A DNA stretch of 64,000 nucleotides from Gordonia sp. KTR9 (lineage in GTDB: Bacteria > Actinomycetota > Actinomycetes > Mycobacteriales > Mycobacteriaceae). The stretch covers positions 1,302,001 to 1,366,000 of the forward strand of contig NC_018581.1 in NCBI RefSeq assembly GCF_000143885.2, given 5' to 3'. The stretch's first letter is position 1. Each line of letters opens with the position of its first letter. The notes under the pieces are model-generated. The model did not search any database, had not been told where the DNA came from, and was given only the letters and a program-made list of their open reading frames with translations. Position numbers and translations under genes: made by a program. This document shows positions 21,301 to 29,911 of the stretch, piece after piece.

Positions 21301-22569
21301 ATGGCCCGTCTTCTCGCCGACACCACGCCGCTGCGCAACCAGTACTTCCGGCGGTTGTGGCTGGCGAACATCGTCACCGTGATCGGCGCGCAGTTGAGCG
21401 TCGTCGCCGTGCCGGCGCAGATCTACGAGGTCACCGGCAGTTCGGCCTATGTCGGGCTGACCGGTGTGTTCGGTTTGGTCCCGCTGGTCGTCTTCGGGCT
21501 CTGGGGTGGAGCGCTGGCCGACGTCGTCGACCGCAGGACCCTGCTGATCATCACGACGATCGGCCTCATCGTCTGCAGCGCACTGTTCTGGGCGCAGGCC
21601 GCGATGGGCGGACAGAACGTGTGGATCGTCCTGGTGCTCTTCGCCGTTCAGCAGGCGTTCTTCGCCGTGAACCAGCCGACGCGGACCGCGGTGCTGCCCC
21701 GGCTCCTCGACGCCGGGGACCTGCCCGCCGCATTGTCGCTGAACATGACGGTCATGCAGGCGGGAGCGATCGCCGGGCCGCTCGTCGGTGGCTCCCTGAT
21801 CCCGGTGCTCGGCTACTCACTGCTCTACTTCGTGGACACGCTGTTCCTGCTGCCGACGCTCATCGCCGTCGCGATGCTGCCGTCCCTCCGTCCGGAGAGC
21901 GACGCCGCGCCCAAGGTGGCCGGCCTGCGTTCGGTTCTCGAGGGTCTGCGCTACCTGGCCGGGCACAAGATCCTCCTGGCGTCCTTCCTCGTCGACCTGA
22001 TCGCCATGATCTTCGGCATGCCGCGGGCACTCTTCCCCCAGATGGCGCACGAGAACTTCGGCGGACCGGAGGGTGGTGGCATCGCCTTCGCCCTGTTGTT
22101 CACGGCGATCTCCGCGGGAGCCGTCGTCGGCGGGATCTTCTCGGGATGGGTCGCTCGCGTGGAGCGCCAGGGGCTCGCGGTCATCGTGTGCATCATCATC
22201 TGGGGTCTGACGATCACCGGGACCGGGATAGCGGTGTCGTTCGCCGACGGGACGGCCATTCCGATGCTCGTCGTCGCGGTCGTGCTGCTGATGATCGGTG
22301 GTGCGGCCGACATGGCCTCGGCGGCGTTCCGGCAGACGATCCTGCTGGCCGCCGCGACCGACGAGGTCCGCGGCCGGTTGCAGGGCGTGTTCATCGTGGT
22401 GGTCGCCGGCGGCCCGCGGATCGCCGACGTCGCGCACGGTGCTGCGGCCGCCTCGATCGGCGTCGCCGCCGCGACGGCGTTCGGCGGTGTCGCGGTCGTG
22501 ATCGCGACAATCGTGGCCGCCCTGATGATCCCGGCGTTCGTGCACTACCGCGCCGGTCAGCGGACCTGA
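21301..22569 (+). CDS. MFS transporter, EntS/MFS_3-like exporter
   Basis: This 422-residue protein has twelve transmembrane segments. The N-terminal signature RNQYFRRLWLANIVTVIGAQ and the loop WGGALADVVDRRTLLIITT (motif A of MFS, G..AD..DRR) place it with EntS-like drug/siderophore exporters. The second-half motif GVFSGW is present as GGIFSGWVARVERQG. ATG 21301 was chosen; GTG 21295 is in frame. The substrate is unknown, and nothing in the immediate context suggests siderophore synthesis. It diverges from the NCS1 permease. Confidence 0.85.
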   Translation: MARLLADTTPLRNQYFRRLWLANIVTVIGAQLSVVAVPAQIYEVTGSSAYVGLTGVFGLVPLVVFGLWGGALADVVDRRTLLIITTIGLIVCSALFWAQAAMGGQNVWIVLVLFAVQQAFFAVNQPTRTAVLPRLLDAGDLPAALSLNMTVMQAGAIAGPLVGGSLIPVLGYSLLYFVDTLFLLPTLIAVAMLPSLRPESDAAPKVAGLRSVLEGLRYLAGHKILLASFLVDLIAMIFGMPRALFPQMAHENFGGPEGGGIAFALLFTAISAGAVVGGIFSGWVARVERQGLAVIVCIIIWGLTITGTGIAVSFADGTAIPMLVVAVVLLMIGGAADMASAAFRQTILLAAATDEVRGRLQGVFIVVVAGGPRIADVAHGAAAASIGVAAATAFGGVAVVIATIVAALMIPAFVHYRAGQRT

Positions 22570-22613
22570 GGAGCGAGTTCGCCGGGCAGCGCGGCCCGGC
22601 GATCGGTGCCACC

Positions 22614-23687
22614 ATGGACGCCATGACCGCCGCCGCCACCGACTTCGACGTGCCGATCATCGACATCTCGCCCTATACGCGCAACGGCGATCCCGCCGAC
22701 CGGGCAGTGGTCGCGGCCAGGTTCGACGACGCGGCGAGTTCGGTCGGCTTCATCCAGGTCGTCGGGCACGAGATCCCGGCTGCGGTCATCGACGAGTTCA
22801 CCGCGGTCATGGACGACTTCTTCGCCCTTCCGCTCGAGCTGAAGAAGGCCTACCGCACACCTCCGGAGATCAACCGTGGGTACGCGCCCCCGAAGTCGGA
22901 ATCCCTGTCGTTGTCACTGGGCGTCGAGCCCGCAGCTCGCATGAACGACTTCTTCGAGGCCTACAACGTCGGCGTGGAGGCAAGTCAGTACCCCGACCTC
23001 GATCTGCCCGACGACCACTACGCGGCGAACACCTGGCCGGCCGTCGAGCATTTCCAGGCGGCGGTGTCGGCGTACTTCAGTGAGGCCCGACGCGTCGCGC
23101 ACACGCTGACCAGGATCTTTGCCGACGCGCTCGATCTGCCCGCGGACTTCTTCGAGAGTTTCACCGATCATTCCCTCGACGTGCTCCGGATGAACAACTA
23201 CGCACTGCCGCCGGGGGAGATCGAACTGGACGGCGAGCTCACCGGTATGGGGGAGCACACGGACTACGGGATCGTGACGGTGTTGTGGGCGGATCAGGTC
23301 AGGGGTCTGCAGGTGCTCGACCACTCGGGCAACTGGCACGACGTGAGCCCCGCCGACGGCGCCCTGCTGATCAATCTCGGAGACCTGATGGCGCGCTGGA
23401 CCAATGAGCGGTGGACGTCCACTCTGCATCGGGTGAAACCGCCCATCGTCGACGGCACGGTGGAGCGGCGACGGTCCGCCGCGTACTTCCACGACGGCAA
23501 TCTCGACGCGATGATCACGACGCTTCCGTCGTGCGTCGGTGCGGGCAGCCGCTATTCGCCGATCACCGTGGGCGAGCACATCGGTGCGAAGCTCGCGGGC
23601 TCGCGCGCCGGACGCCCGAATCCGCACGCCACCCGTGAGGCCGGTCGGGTCCGGCAGGCGATGCGTCGAAGTCAGGGGCAGCAGTAG
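22614..23687 (+). CDS. Isopenicillin-N-synthase-like 2-oxoglutarate/Fe(II) dioxygenase
   Basis: This 357-residue protein has an N-terminal DIOX_N domain (FDVPIIDISPYTRNG, then SSVGFIQVVGHEIP). The double-stranded beta-helix that follows carries the iron ligands: GEHTDYG (H-x-D, about residue 210) and STLHRVKPP (distal His). The R-x-S substrate/cosubstrate motif is seen in RRRSAAYFHDGN. The enzyme should use Fe(II), O2 and usually 2-oxoglutarate to hydroxylate or oxidise a small molecule. The family covers plant-like flavonoid, gibberellin and antibiotic enzymes, so substrate is open. It follows the MFS gene by 44 bases and may be co-transcribed. Confidence 0.85.
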   Translation: MDAMTAAATDFDVPIIDISPYTRNGDPADRAVVAARFDDAASSVGFIQVVGHEIPAAVIDEFTAVMDDFFALPLELKKAYRTPPEINRGYAPPKSESLSLSLGVEPAARMNDFFEAYNVGVEASQYPDLDLPDDHYAANTWPAVEHFQAAVSAYFSEARRVAHTLTRIFADALDLPADFFESFTDHSLDVLRMNNYALPPGEIELDGELTGMGEHTDYGIVTVLWADQVRGLQVLDHSGNWHDVSPADGALLINLGDLMARWTNERWTSTLHRVKPPIVDGTVERRRSAAYFHDGNLDAMITTLPSCVGAGSRYSPITVGEHIGAKLAGSRAGRPNPHATREAGRVRQAMRRSQGQQ

Positions 23688-23703
23688 ACCTTGTTCGCGG
23701 GTC

Positions 23704-24756
23704 TCAGTCCGCCGTGAGCACCCCGGGATAGGACGCTCGCCGTGCGGCCGTCACCGGGCAGTAGTGCATGGGGTTGTCGCGCTCGCTCTCCGGCGGGAGG
23801 TTGCGTGTGGGCGTGTGCACGATCGGTGCGTCCCGGGCGACCTTGCCGGTCACTCGGTCCCACGCGTCGCGCGGGCGCGGATGACGCAGCACCCGCTTGG
23901 GCAGGAGACGGTGCATCACGAGGTTGATGCCCTTGCCCAACAGGCGGAATCGTCGTTCGTCCTTGTCGGTCCAGTCGAGTCCGAGGATCTCGCGGACCGG
24001 CTCGTCGTAGAAGCCCGTGGTCAGCCACATGAAGATCTTCTGGTTCCGGGGGACGAGATAACGGTCCCACAACCACGTCGGGATGAAACCCAGGAACGGC
24101 GGCGGTGGCAACTGTGTGATGTCGAGGACCGTGCGGACCGAGACGTGATCGCGAAGAACGTTGCGGCACATGTAATCCCAGTACTCGAGGAAGTCCTCGT
24201 ATGTGTCCGGGACGGGCCGCATCGACACGCCGTACTGGGCGTACCAGGCCTTGGACTCCTCGAACAGCTGACGCTTCTGGTCACCGGTGAGGAAGGGCCC
24301 GAAGCGCTCACACAGTCGGACATTGCCGTACCAGAACGTGGCGTGGGCCCAGTAGAAGACATCCGGGTCGAGCGCGTGATAGCGGGAGCCGTCCTCCATG
24401 GTGCCCTTGACGGTCCGGTGGTAGTCACGTACCTCCAGTCCGGTCTGCGCACCAGGAACGACCGAGTCGAAGACGACCCCGCTGATCGGATACAGGGAAC
24501 GCATCAGGCGCTGCCACCGCTCACCGAAGAAGTCCGAGTGGTCCCACACCGCCGCACCCAGCTTGGGATGCATGTTCTGGATCGACCCGGCCCACAGGCC
24601 CTGGAACATCCCCGTCCACGTGCCCCAGATCTGCCAGGTGAGCGAATCCGGACCGAGTGGCTCGTACTCCTGGGCCGGTGCGGCGTCGCCGGGGTGGCCG
24701 GAGTCGGCGCCATGAACGGGACAGGTCTCCTGCGCGGCGTCCACAACCTCGGTCAT
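23704..24756 (-). CDS. MpaB/DUF2236-family oxygenase-like protein
   Basis: This 350-residue protein matches the 'ER-bound oxygenase mpaB/latex-clearing' family. It has DSLTWQIWGTWTGMFQGLWAG with MHPKLGAAVWDHSDF near the N-terminus, then FYWAHATFWYGNVRLCERFG (a conserved His and Trp/Tyr cluster that helps bind a b-type heme in characterised members). The central part has the YDEPVREILGLDWTDKDERR region. Characterised relatives cleave polyisoprene or oxidise lipids, but most actinobacterial copies are uncharacterised. TAGAGT lies eight bases before ATG 24756, so it may be leaderless. It is convergent with the dioxygenase gene. Confidence 0.75.
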   Translation of the reverse strand: MTEVVDAAQETCPVHGADSGHPGDAAPAQEYEPLGPDSLTWQIWGTWTGMFQGLWAGSIQNMHPKLGAAVWDHSDFFGERWQRLMRSLYPISGVVFDSVVPGAQTGLEVRDYHRTVKGTMEDGSRYHALDPDVFYWAHATFWYGNVRLCERFGPFLTGDQKRQLFEESKAWYAQYGVSMRPVPDTYEDFLEYWDYMCRNVLRDHVSVRTVLDITQLPPPPFLGFIPTWLWDRYLVPRNQKIFMWLTTGFYDEPVREILGLDWTDKDERRFRLLGKGINLVMHRLLPKRVLRHPRPRDAWDRVTGKVARDAPIVHTPTRNLPPESERDNPMHYCPVTAARRASYPGVLTAD

Positions 24757-24800
24757 GAGACGGAACTCTAGGTTCGTCTCACCCGGGTGTCAACCGTGTG

Positions 24801-25070
24801 TCACTCCGGATTCTCGTGTGTCACCGCCCGATAGCCCCGTGCGCCCGCGCGGTCGACGGCGGCCTTGACCAGACCGAACACGAGTCCCTGCAGCGCGGCG
24901 GCCACGAGAACCTCGGTGTTGGAACGCTCCAGGTCCTTGGGGTCGGGTGCGGAATCGTCGTCGGAGATCCGTTTCCAGATCTGACCGAACACGGCGCCGG
25001 CGGCGATACCGCCGAGCACGCTGGTCGCCAGGGACATCGGTTTGTACATCGCCTTCGATACGGCACTCAT
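24801..25070 (-). CDS. Small membrane protein, DUF4235-like
   Basis: This 89-residue protein has two hydrophobic segments (about residues 12-28 and 55-72) flanking an acidic loop with KRISDDDSAPDPKDLE, the pattern of DUF4235. GAGGAA precedes ATG 25070. It follows the DUF3618 and holin-like genes in the same direction, a combination repeatedly seen in actinobacteria and thought to be an envelope/membrane-stress module. The function is unknown. Confidence 0.75.
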   Translation of the reverse strand: MSAVSKAMYKPMSLATSVLGGIAAGAVFGQIWKRISDDDSAPDPKDLERSNTEVLVAAALQGLVFGLVKAAVDRAGARGYRAVTHENPE

Positions 25071-25134
25071 GGAAGTTCCTCGCTCATTCGGATGTGGACG
25101 GGTCGCAGTGACGGCGTGGGTGGCGCTGTACGGG

Positions 25135-25392
25135 TCAGTGCCGCCGCCGGCGGACGATGATGAACGCACCGACAGCCAGGACCGCGGCGACAGCGGCGCC
25201 GATCAGCACGGTCGAGTTCTCCTGGGCCTTCACCTGCGCGGTGTGGGCGGTCCTCGACGCCGCGTCGTTCACGCGCGCCGGGACGTCGAGCTTGGCGGCC
25301 AACGCGTCGACGGTCTCGGCCAGCTCCTGGCGTTGCTGCTCGACGGGCGGCGGATCGTCGGATGGGGCGTTGTTCTCGGGTGTCTCACTCAT
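25135..25392 (-). CDS. DUF3618-like tail-anchored protein
   Basis: This 85-residue protein begins with an acidic, proline-rich stretch. The DUF3618 signature helix follows (EQQRQELAETVDALAAKLDV, about residues 19-38), then an amphipathic region, and a single C-terminal membrane helix ending in RRRRH. The ATG directly follows the stop of the holin-like gene. It probably acts with its neighbours at the membrane; no biochemical role is known. Confidence 0.8.
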   Translation of the reverse strand: MSETPENNAPSDDPPPVEQQRQELAETVDALAAKLDVPARVNDAASRTAHTAQVKAQENSTVLIGAAVAAVLAVGAFIIVRRRRH

Positions 25393-25788
25393 CTACAGGT
25401 GCTCCTTCACGGTCGCCACGTCACGCTGGACACTCTCGACGGTGCGCTCGGGTGCCGGCGGCACCGCTGACTTGGCTCGTTTGGCCCCGATCGCCGCCGC
25501 GGTCCCGCCGATGACCAGCAGCACCACACCGACGATCACCGCCGCCAGCCATGCCGGCACCGCGTTCGCCAGACCGAGCACTGCCGCCGCGACGAGAGTG
25601 CCGAGACCGAACAGCACCAGCAACGTACCCGCACCGGAAATCCCCGCACCCACGCCTATCCGGGTGCCCTTTCCCTTCATCTCCGCGACCGCATGCTGCA
25701 GCTCGGTCTTCACCAGAGTCGTCGTCTGCTGCTGCAGACGTTCCACCAGCTGCACGGTCGACAAGTCGTTCACAGACGGATCACTCAC
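25393..25788 (-). CDS. Phage-holin-superfamily (PF07332-like) membrane protein
   Basis: This 131-residue protein has an N-terminal amphipathic helix (VQLVERLQQQTTTLVKTELQ) and two long hydrophobic helices (about residues 50-72 and 79-102). The charged C-terminus reads VESVQRDVATVKEHL. This is the standard layout of the actinobacterial 'phage holin family' proteins found next to DUF3618; despite the name they are chromosomal and not evidence of a prophage. It is the first gene of the three-gene set. Confidence 0.8.
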   Translation of the reverse strand: MSDPSVNDLSTVQLVERLQQQTTTLVKTELQHAVAEMKGKGTRIGVGAGISGAGTLLVLFGLGTLVAAAVLGLANAVPAWLAAVIVGVVLLVIGGTAAAIGAKRAKSAVPPAPERTVESVQRDVATVKEHL

Positions 25789-25799
25789 GCTCGTACCTC

Positions 25800-26789
25800 C
25801 TATCGGGACGCTCGTCCAAGCGTTCCCGGGGCCGGTGAATACGAAACGTCGGATTCCCGATCAGTGCTGTCGGAATCGGATCTCCGATTCAGCGCCAACG
25901 GAATCGGATCTCCGATCAGTGCTGTCGGAATCGGATCTCCGATCCGGGCACCAAACTGGGCGGTGAGATCCACCGCCTCCGCTGCGAGGACCGCCACCAC
26001 CGGATACCCGCCGGTGACCGGGTGGTCGGCGAGGAAGATGACCGGGCGACCGCTCGGCGGTACCTGGATCGACCCGTGGGCGATGCCCTCCGAACGCAAC
26101 TCGGCGGCGCCGTCGCGGTGGCGCAGAAGTGGCTGCGACGACCCTTCGGCCCGGTCGATGCGCACGCCCACGCGATTGCTGTCGGATCCGACCACCCACG
26201 TCCCGACGCCCAGGTCGGCCGGTGCGGCGAGGTGATCAGCCCGCGGACCGGGATGGCATTCCAGTACGACGACCCGCGGGTGCTCGCTGTCGGCGGGGGC
26301 CGACGAAGCGGTCGGCCAGTCGCCTGCGGCGTGACCCACGGACAGCCGGTTACCGGTGTCGAGAGGGGCCGGTCCGAGTCCGGAGAGGGTGTCGGTGGAC
26401 CGTGATCCCAGCACTGGATCGACATCGATCCCGCCCCGCACCGCAAGGTAGTTCCGCAGCCCCCACGTCGGCGCGTCGAGCTCCAGCTCGTCGCCGGCGC
26501 GCAGCACGACGGCCGCGGCCAGTCCTTCGGGGATTCCGTTGCGGCGCACCACAGCGTCCGCACCGGTCACCGCGGCGAGAACGTCGGCGTCGACGCGAAT
26601 GCGCAACCCGCCCATCGTCGCCTCGATGACGGCCGCCGATTCCGTGTTGCCCACCAGGCGATTCGCCAGCGCAAGGGATGCGCGATCCGCACCCCCCGAA
26701 CGCGGGACGCCGAGATGCGCGTACCCGGGGCGTCCGGTGTCCTGGACGGTCGCGAACGGACCCGTCGCGAGAACGGTCAGCGACGTCAT
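25800..26789 (-). CDS. pxpC: 5-oxoprolinase subunit C / biotin-dependent carboxyltransferase-like protein, with repeat-derived C-terminal tail
   Basis: This is a 329-residue protein. PxpC hallmarks are VLATGPFATVQDTGRPGYAH at the N-terminus, GVPRSGGADRASLALANRLVGN, and GIDVDPVLGSRSTD. Near the end come RPVIFLADHPVTGGYPVVA and VDLTAQFGARIGD, the usual family terminus. With PxpB and PxpA it would hydrolyse 5-oxoproline with ATP. The start overlaps pxpB (ATGA). The last ~45 codons are unlike the family and are encoded by a three-unit 27/28-bp repeat, which seems to have replaced the original stop. pxpA is not in the window. Confidence 0.85.
   Translation of the reverse strand: MTSLTVLATGPFATVQDTGRPGYAHLGVPRSGGADRASLALANRLVGNTESAAVIEATMGGLRIRVDADVLAAVTGADAVVRRNGIPEGLAAAVVLRAGDELELDAPTWGLRNYLAVRGGIDVDPVLGSRSTDTLSGLGPAPLDTGNRLSVGHAAGDWPTASSAPADSEHPRVVVLECHPGPRADHLAAPADLGVGTWVVGSDSNRVGVRIDRAEGSSQPLLRHRDGAAELRSEGIAHGSIQVPPSGRPVIFLADHPVTGGYPVVAVLAAEAVDLTAQFGARIGDPIPTALIGDPIPLALNRRSDSDSTDRESDVSYSPAPGTLGRASR
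25861..25942. repeat. Three tandem copies of a 27-28 bp unit inside the 3' end of pxpC
   Basis: Units start at 25861, 25889 and 25916. Each has the core CGGAATCGGATCTCCGA, itself an interrupted palindrome (TCGGATCTCCGA-like). Units 1 and 3 share the sequence TCAGTGCTGTCGGAATCGG. The first unit is 28 bp, so the encoded peptide changes frame between copies. The array extends the pxpC reading frame. Confidence 0.85.
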
Positions 26790-27451
26790 CGGCTGTCGTC
26801 CCCGGCGTCGACGAAGCGGACCACCCGGCCGGTGGTGAACAGGGCGGGAGGATCGGCGTTCTCGTCCCACAGCCGAACATCGGTGCGGCCCAGCAACTGC
26901 CAGCCGCCGGGGCTCGACTTCGGGTAGACCGCAGTGTATCCGGCCGCGATCGCGACCGATCCCGCCGGGACATTGGTGCGTGCTTCCCGGTGTCGACCGA
27001 CCGTGTCGAACGGGTGCGACCCCTCGTCGTCGGCGACGAGATAGCCGAAACCCGGTGCGAAGCCCATGAACTGGACGCGCCACCGGGTACTGCAGTGCAA
27101 CCCGATCACCTCCTCGCGCGTCATCGTCAGTTCCGCGGCGACATCCGCGAGGTCGGCGCCGTCGTAGGTGACCGGGATGACGATCTCGTCGGTGGTCCGG
27201 GGGTCGCGATCGCTGCCGGTTCCGCGGCGCCGCAGGGCCCGGCGGACGCCGAGTTCGTCGAGACCGCGGCCCGGGCCGGCCTGGACGAGAAGGGTGTGTG
27301 CGCTGGGCACGAGATCGGTCACCCCGGGGAGCTCGCCGCGCTCCACCGCGTCGCTCAACGCCCTGGTCGCTGCCAGCACAGCGGCCGACGGGGAGTCGTC
27401 GGTCGAGAAGTCCAGGACCACCGCGTCGGGACCCGCCGGCAGCTCGTGCAT
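26786..27451 (-). CDS. pxpB: 5-oxoprolinase subunit B (KipI-like)
   Basis: This 221-residue protein has the PxpB/KipI domain: VPVTYDGADLADVAAE preceded by an N-terminal alpha/beta part, HCSTRWRVQFMGFAPGFGYL, then RTNVPAGSVAIAAGYTAVYP and SPGGWQLLGRTDVRLWD, which line the active site shared with PxpC. The TAGATT box six bases before ATG 27451 suggests a leaderless start. The pair B-C is enough to recognise the oxoprolinase complex, but the PxpA subunit must be encoded elsewhere, or these subunits serve another amidohydrolase partner. Confidence 0.88.
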   Translation of the reverse strand: MHELPAGPDAVVLDFSTDDSPSAAVLAATRALSDAVERGELPGVTDLVPSAHTLLVQAGPGRGLDELGVRRALRRRGTGSDRDPRTTDEIVIPVTYDGADLADVAAELTMTREEVIGLHCSTRWRVQFMGFAPGFGYLVADDEGSHPFDTVGRHREARTNVPAGSVAIAAGYTAVYPKSSPGGWQLLGRTDVRLWDENADPPALFTTGRVVRFVDAGDDSR

Positions 27452-27457
27452 GGGTCG

Positions 27458-27463
27458 AATCTA
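27458..27463 (-). promoter_or_regulatory. Putative -10 box of the leaderless pxpB promoter
   Basis: TAGATT on the minus strand ends six bases before ATG 27451; no ribosome-binding site is visible. Confidence 0.45.
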
Positions 27464-27576
27464 CCCCGGCCGACGCGGCGTCCCGCCCGGCGAACTCCGA
27501 CCTGTGCCCGCACGCGGATGGCAGACTCGAGTGGTGCCGGGACGCGGAGTGCCGATGCGAATGCCGAGGAGAGGCC

Positions 27577-28527
27577 GTGAGAGAGATCGTCGTCTGCGGT
27601 GAGGCGCTGGTCGATGTCGTGCAGCAGGGCCCGAGCCGGCACGAAGCAACCCACGGACGCCTGGCACCCTTGCAGCCCGCCCTGGGCGGCGGCCCGTTCA
27701 ACGTGGCAATCACCCTGGGGCGGTTGGGGAGTGCGGTCTCGTTGCTCTCCGCAGTGTCCACCGACACCTATGGTGAGGCGATCCTCGACGCGCTCCGGGC
27801 GGCGGGGGTGGGGACCACGCTGGTCCAGCGTCGCGACGAGCCGACCTCGCTGGCTCTGGCGACCATCGCCGACGACGGTTCGGCGCGCTACTCCTTCTAT
27901 GTGGAGGGGACCGCCGATCGCGGGGTCACCGATCCCGGGGCGCTGCCGCCGACCGTGGCGGCGGTGACCTTCGGAACCCTCTCACTGGTGTTGCAACCCG
28001 GTGCCACCGTGTACGAGAACCTGATGCGCACCTGCCGCGCCGAGGGCCGAGTCGTGGTGCTGGACCCGAACATCCGGCCCGCGGTCATCGACGACCCCGA
28101 CGACTATCGACGCCGTTTCCGCAGCTGGATGTCGTCGGTCGACCTGGTCAAACTCTCCGACGAGGACGCGGCCTGGCTCGGCGAGGGGCCCAAGGGCAGC
28201 TCGGCGGCGGACTGGCTGGCCGACGGTGTGGCCGCCGTCGTCACCACCGCCGGGGCGTCGGGGATCACTGTCTCCACCCCGGTCGGTGAGGTGACCGCAC
28301 CGGCGCCGCCGGTCGACGTCGTCGACACCATCGGCGCGGGCGACAGCGTGCTCGGAGGCCTTGTCCACCACCTGGACCGGCACGGTCGGCTCTCGCCCGC
28401 CGCGGTGCGTTCACTGACCGCCCAGCAGTGGCGCGAAGCGGCCGAATTCGCAGCTCACGTGGCTGCGGTGACGGTGTCGAGGCCCGGCGCCGACCCTCCG
28501 TGGGCGGGCGAGCTGAGAAGCGACTAG
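27577..28527 (+). CDS. PfkB-family carbohydrate kinase (fructokinase-like)
   Basis: This 316-residue kinase begins MREIVVCGEALVDVVQ. It has the first PfkB signature region LGGGPFNVAITLGRLGSAVS and the second, DTIGAGDSVLGGLVHHL, which carries the catalytic Asp and anion-hole GAGD. LDPNIRPAVIDD is typical of fructokinase/ribokinase-like sugar kinases. A GAGGAGAGG site before GTG 27577 fixes the start. The substrate is likely a furanose or hexose sugar; no transporter or hydrolase is adjacent to identify it. It lies immediately upstream of gltA2 in the same direction. Confidence 0.85.
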   Translation: MREIVVCGEALVDVVQQGPSRHEATHGRLAPLQPALGGGPFNVAITLGRLGSAVSLLSAVSTDTYGEAILDALRAAGVGTTLVQRRDEPTSLALATIADDGSARYSFYVEGTADRGVTDPGALPPTVAAVTFGTLSLVLQPGATVYENLMRTCRAEGRVVVLDPNIRPAVIDDPDDYRRRFRSWMSSVDLVKLSDEDAAWLGEGPKGSSAADWLADGVAAVVTTAGASGITVSTPVGEVTAPAPPVDVVDTIGAGDSVLGGLVHHLDRHGRLSPAAVRSLTAQQWREAAEFAAHVAAVTVSRPGADPPWAGELRSD

Positions 28528-28588
28528 GTTGTACCTGTGTGTCCTACCCGGACACTGTAAAAATCTCTGATCTGAATAAGGGGTTCGT

Positions 28589-29911
28589 GTGTCTGCTGAA
28601 ACAGTCCCAGCCGACCAGGCGTCCGACACGGCCTCAGCGACCTTCACCTACCCCGGTGGACAGCTGGAGCTCCCGATCCTGAAGGCAACCGAGGGCACCG
28701 ACTCGGTCGCACTCGGCAAACTCCTGGCCGAGACCAACCTGACCACCTTCGACGGTGGCTTCGTGAACACGGCGTCGACCAAGTCGGCCATCACCTACAT
28801 CGACGGTGACGCCGGCATCCTGCGCTACCGCGGTATCCCGATCGACCAGCTGGCCGAGAAGTCGACCTTCATCGAGGTGAGCTACCTGCTCATCTACGGG
28901 GAGCTCCCGACTCCGTCGCAGCTGGAGGACTTCACCACCAAGATCCAGCGCCACACGCTCCTCCACGAGGACCTCAAGCGCTTCTTCGACGGCTTCCCCC
29001 GCAACGCGCACCCGATGCCGGTTCTGTCGAGTGCGGTCAACGCGCTGTCGGCCTACTACCAGGACTCCCTGGACCCCAAGGACGACGAGCAGGTCGAGTT
29101 GTCGACCATCCGCCTTCTCGCCAAGCTGCCGACCATCGCGGCCTACGCGTACAAGAAGTCGGCAGGCCAGCCGTTCCTCTACCCCGACAACTCGCTGAGC
29201 CTCGTCGAGAACTTCCTGCGGATGACCTTCGGCTTCCCCGCGGAGCCCTACGAGGTCAACCCCGAAGTCGCCAAGGCGCTCGACATGCTGTTCATCCTGC
29301 ATGCCGATCACGAGCAGAACTGTTCGACCTCGACCGTCCGCCTCGTGGGCTCGTCGCAGGCCAACCTGTTCACCTCGATCTCCGGTGGCATCAATGCGCT
29401 CTGGGGCCCGCTGCACGGCGGCGCCAACCAGGCGGTGCTCGAGATGCTCGACGCCATCAAGGCCGAGGGCGGCGACACCAAGGACTTCATGAAGCGGGTG
29501 AAGAACAAGGAAGCCGGCGTCAAGCTGATGGGCTTCGGTCACCGCGTCTACAAGAACTATGACCCGCGCGCCGCGATCGTCAAGAAGACCGCTGACACGA
29601 TCCTGGAATCGCTTGGCGTGCAGGATGACCTGCTCGACATCGCGAAGGGGCTCGAAGAGGTCGCCCTCAGCGACGACTACTTCATCGAGCGTCGTCTGTA
29701 CCCGAACGTCGATTTCTACACCGGTGTCATCTACCGTGCGATGGGCTTCCCGACGCGCATGTTCACCGTGCTGTTCGCGCTGGGACGCCTGCCGGGTTGG
29801 ATCGCGCACTGGCGCGAGATGCACGAGGACCCGACCACCAAGATCGGCCGTCCGCGTCAGCTCTACACCGGTTACACCGAACGCGACTACGTCCAGATGG
29901 GCGATCGCTGA
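28589..29911 (+). CDS. gltA2: Citrate synthase (type I, main TCA enzyme)
   Basis: This 440-residue protein has the hexameric-type citrate synthase layout. It begins with a beta-rich N-terminal domain (TYPGGQLELPILKATEGTDS), followed by DGDAGILRYRGIPIDQLAE, the catalytic segments HADHEQNCSTSTVRLVGSS and LWGPLHGGANQAVLEML, and GFGHRVYKNYDPRA with the second active-site residues. It catalyses the entry of acetyl-CoA into the TCA cycle. The GTG start is preceded by AAGGGG and an A/T-rich stretch (CTGTAAAAATC) unusual for this genome, consistent with a strong promoter. The stop codon forms the loop of a perfect hairpin. Confidence 0.95.
   Translation: MSAETVPADQASDTASATFTYPGGQLELPILKATEGTDSVALGKLLAETNLTTFDGGFVNTASTKSAITYIDGDAGILRYRGIPIDQLAEKSTFIEVSYLLIYGELPTPSQLEDFTTKIQRHTLLHEDLKRFFDGFPRNAHPMPVLSSAVNALSAYYQDSLDPKDDEQVELSTIRLLAKLPTIAAYAYKKSAGQPFLYPDNSLSLVENFLRMTFGFPAEPYEVNPEVAKALDMLFILHADHEQNCSTSTVRLVGSSQANLFTSISGGINALWGPLHGGANQAVLEMLDAIKAEGGDTKDFMKRVKNKEAGVKLMGFGHRVYKNYDPRAAIVKKTADTILESLGVQDDLLDIAKGLEEVALSDDYFIERRLYPNVDFYTGVIYRAMGFPTRMFTVLFALGRLPGWIAHWREMHEDPTTKIGRPRQLYTGYTERDYVQMGDR

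Noticed and set aside
25393..25788. Holin-like gene as a sign of a prophage.
   Set aside because: No other phage genes are present, and this family is commonly chromosomal beside DUF3618 and DUF4235 in actinobacteria.
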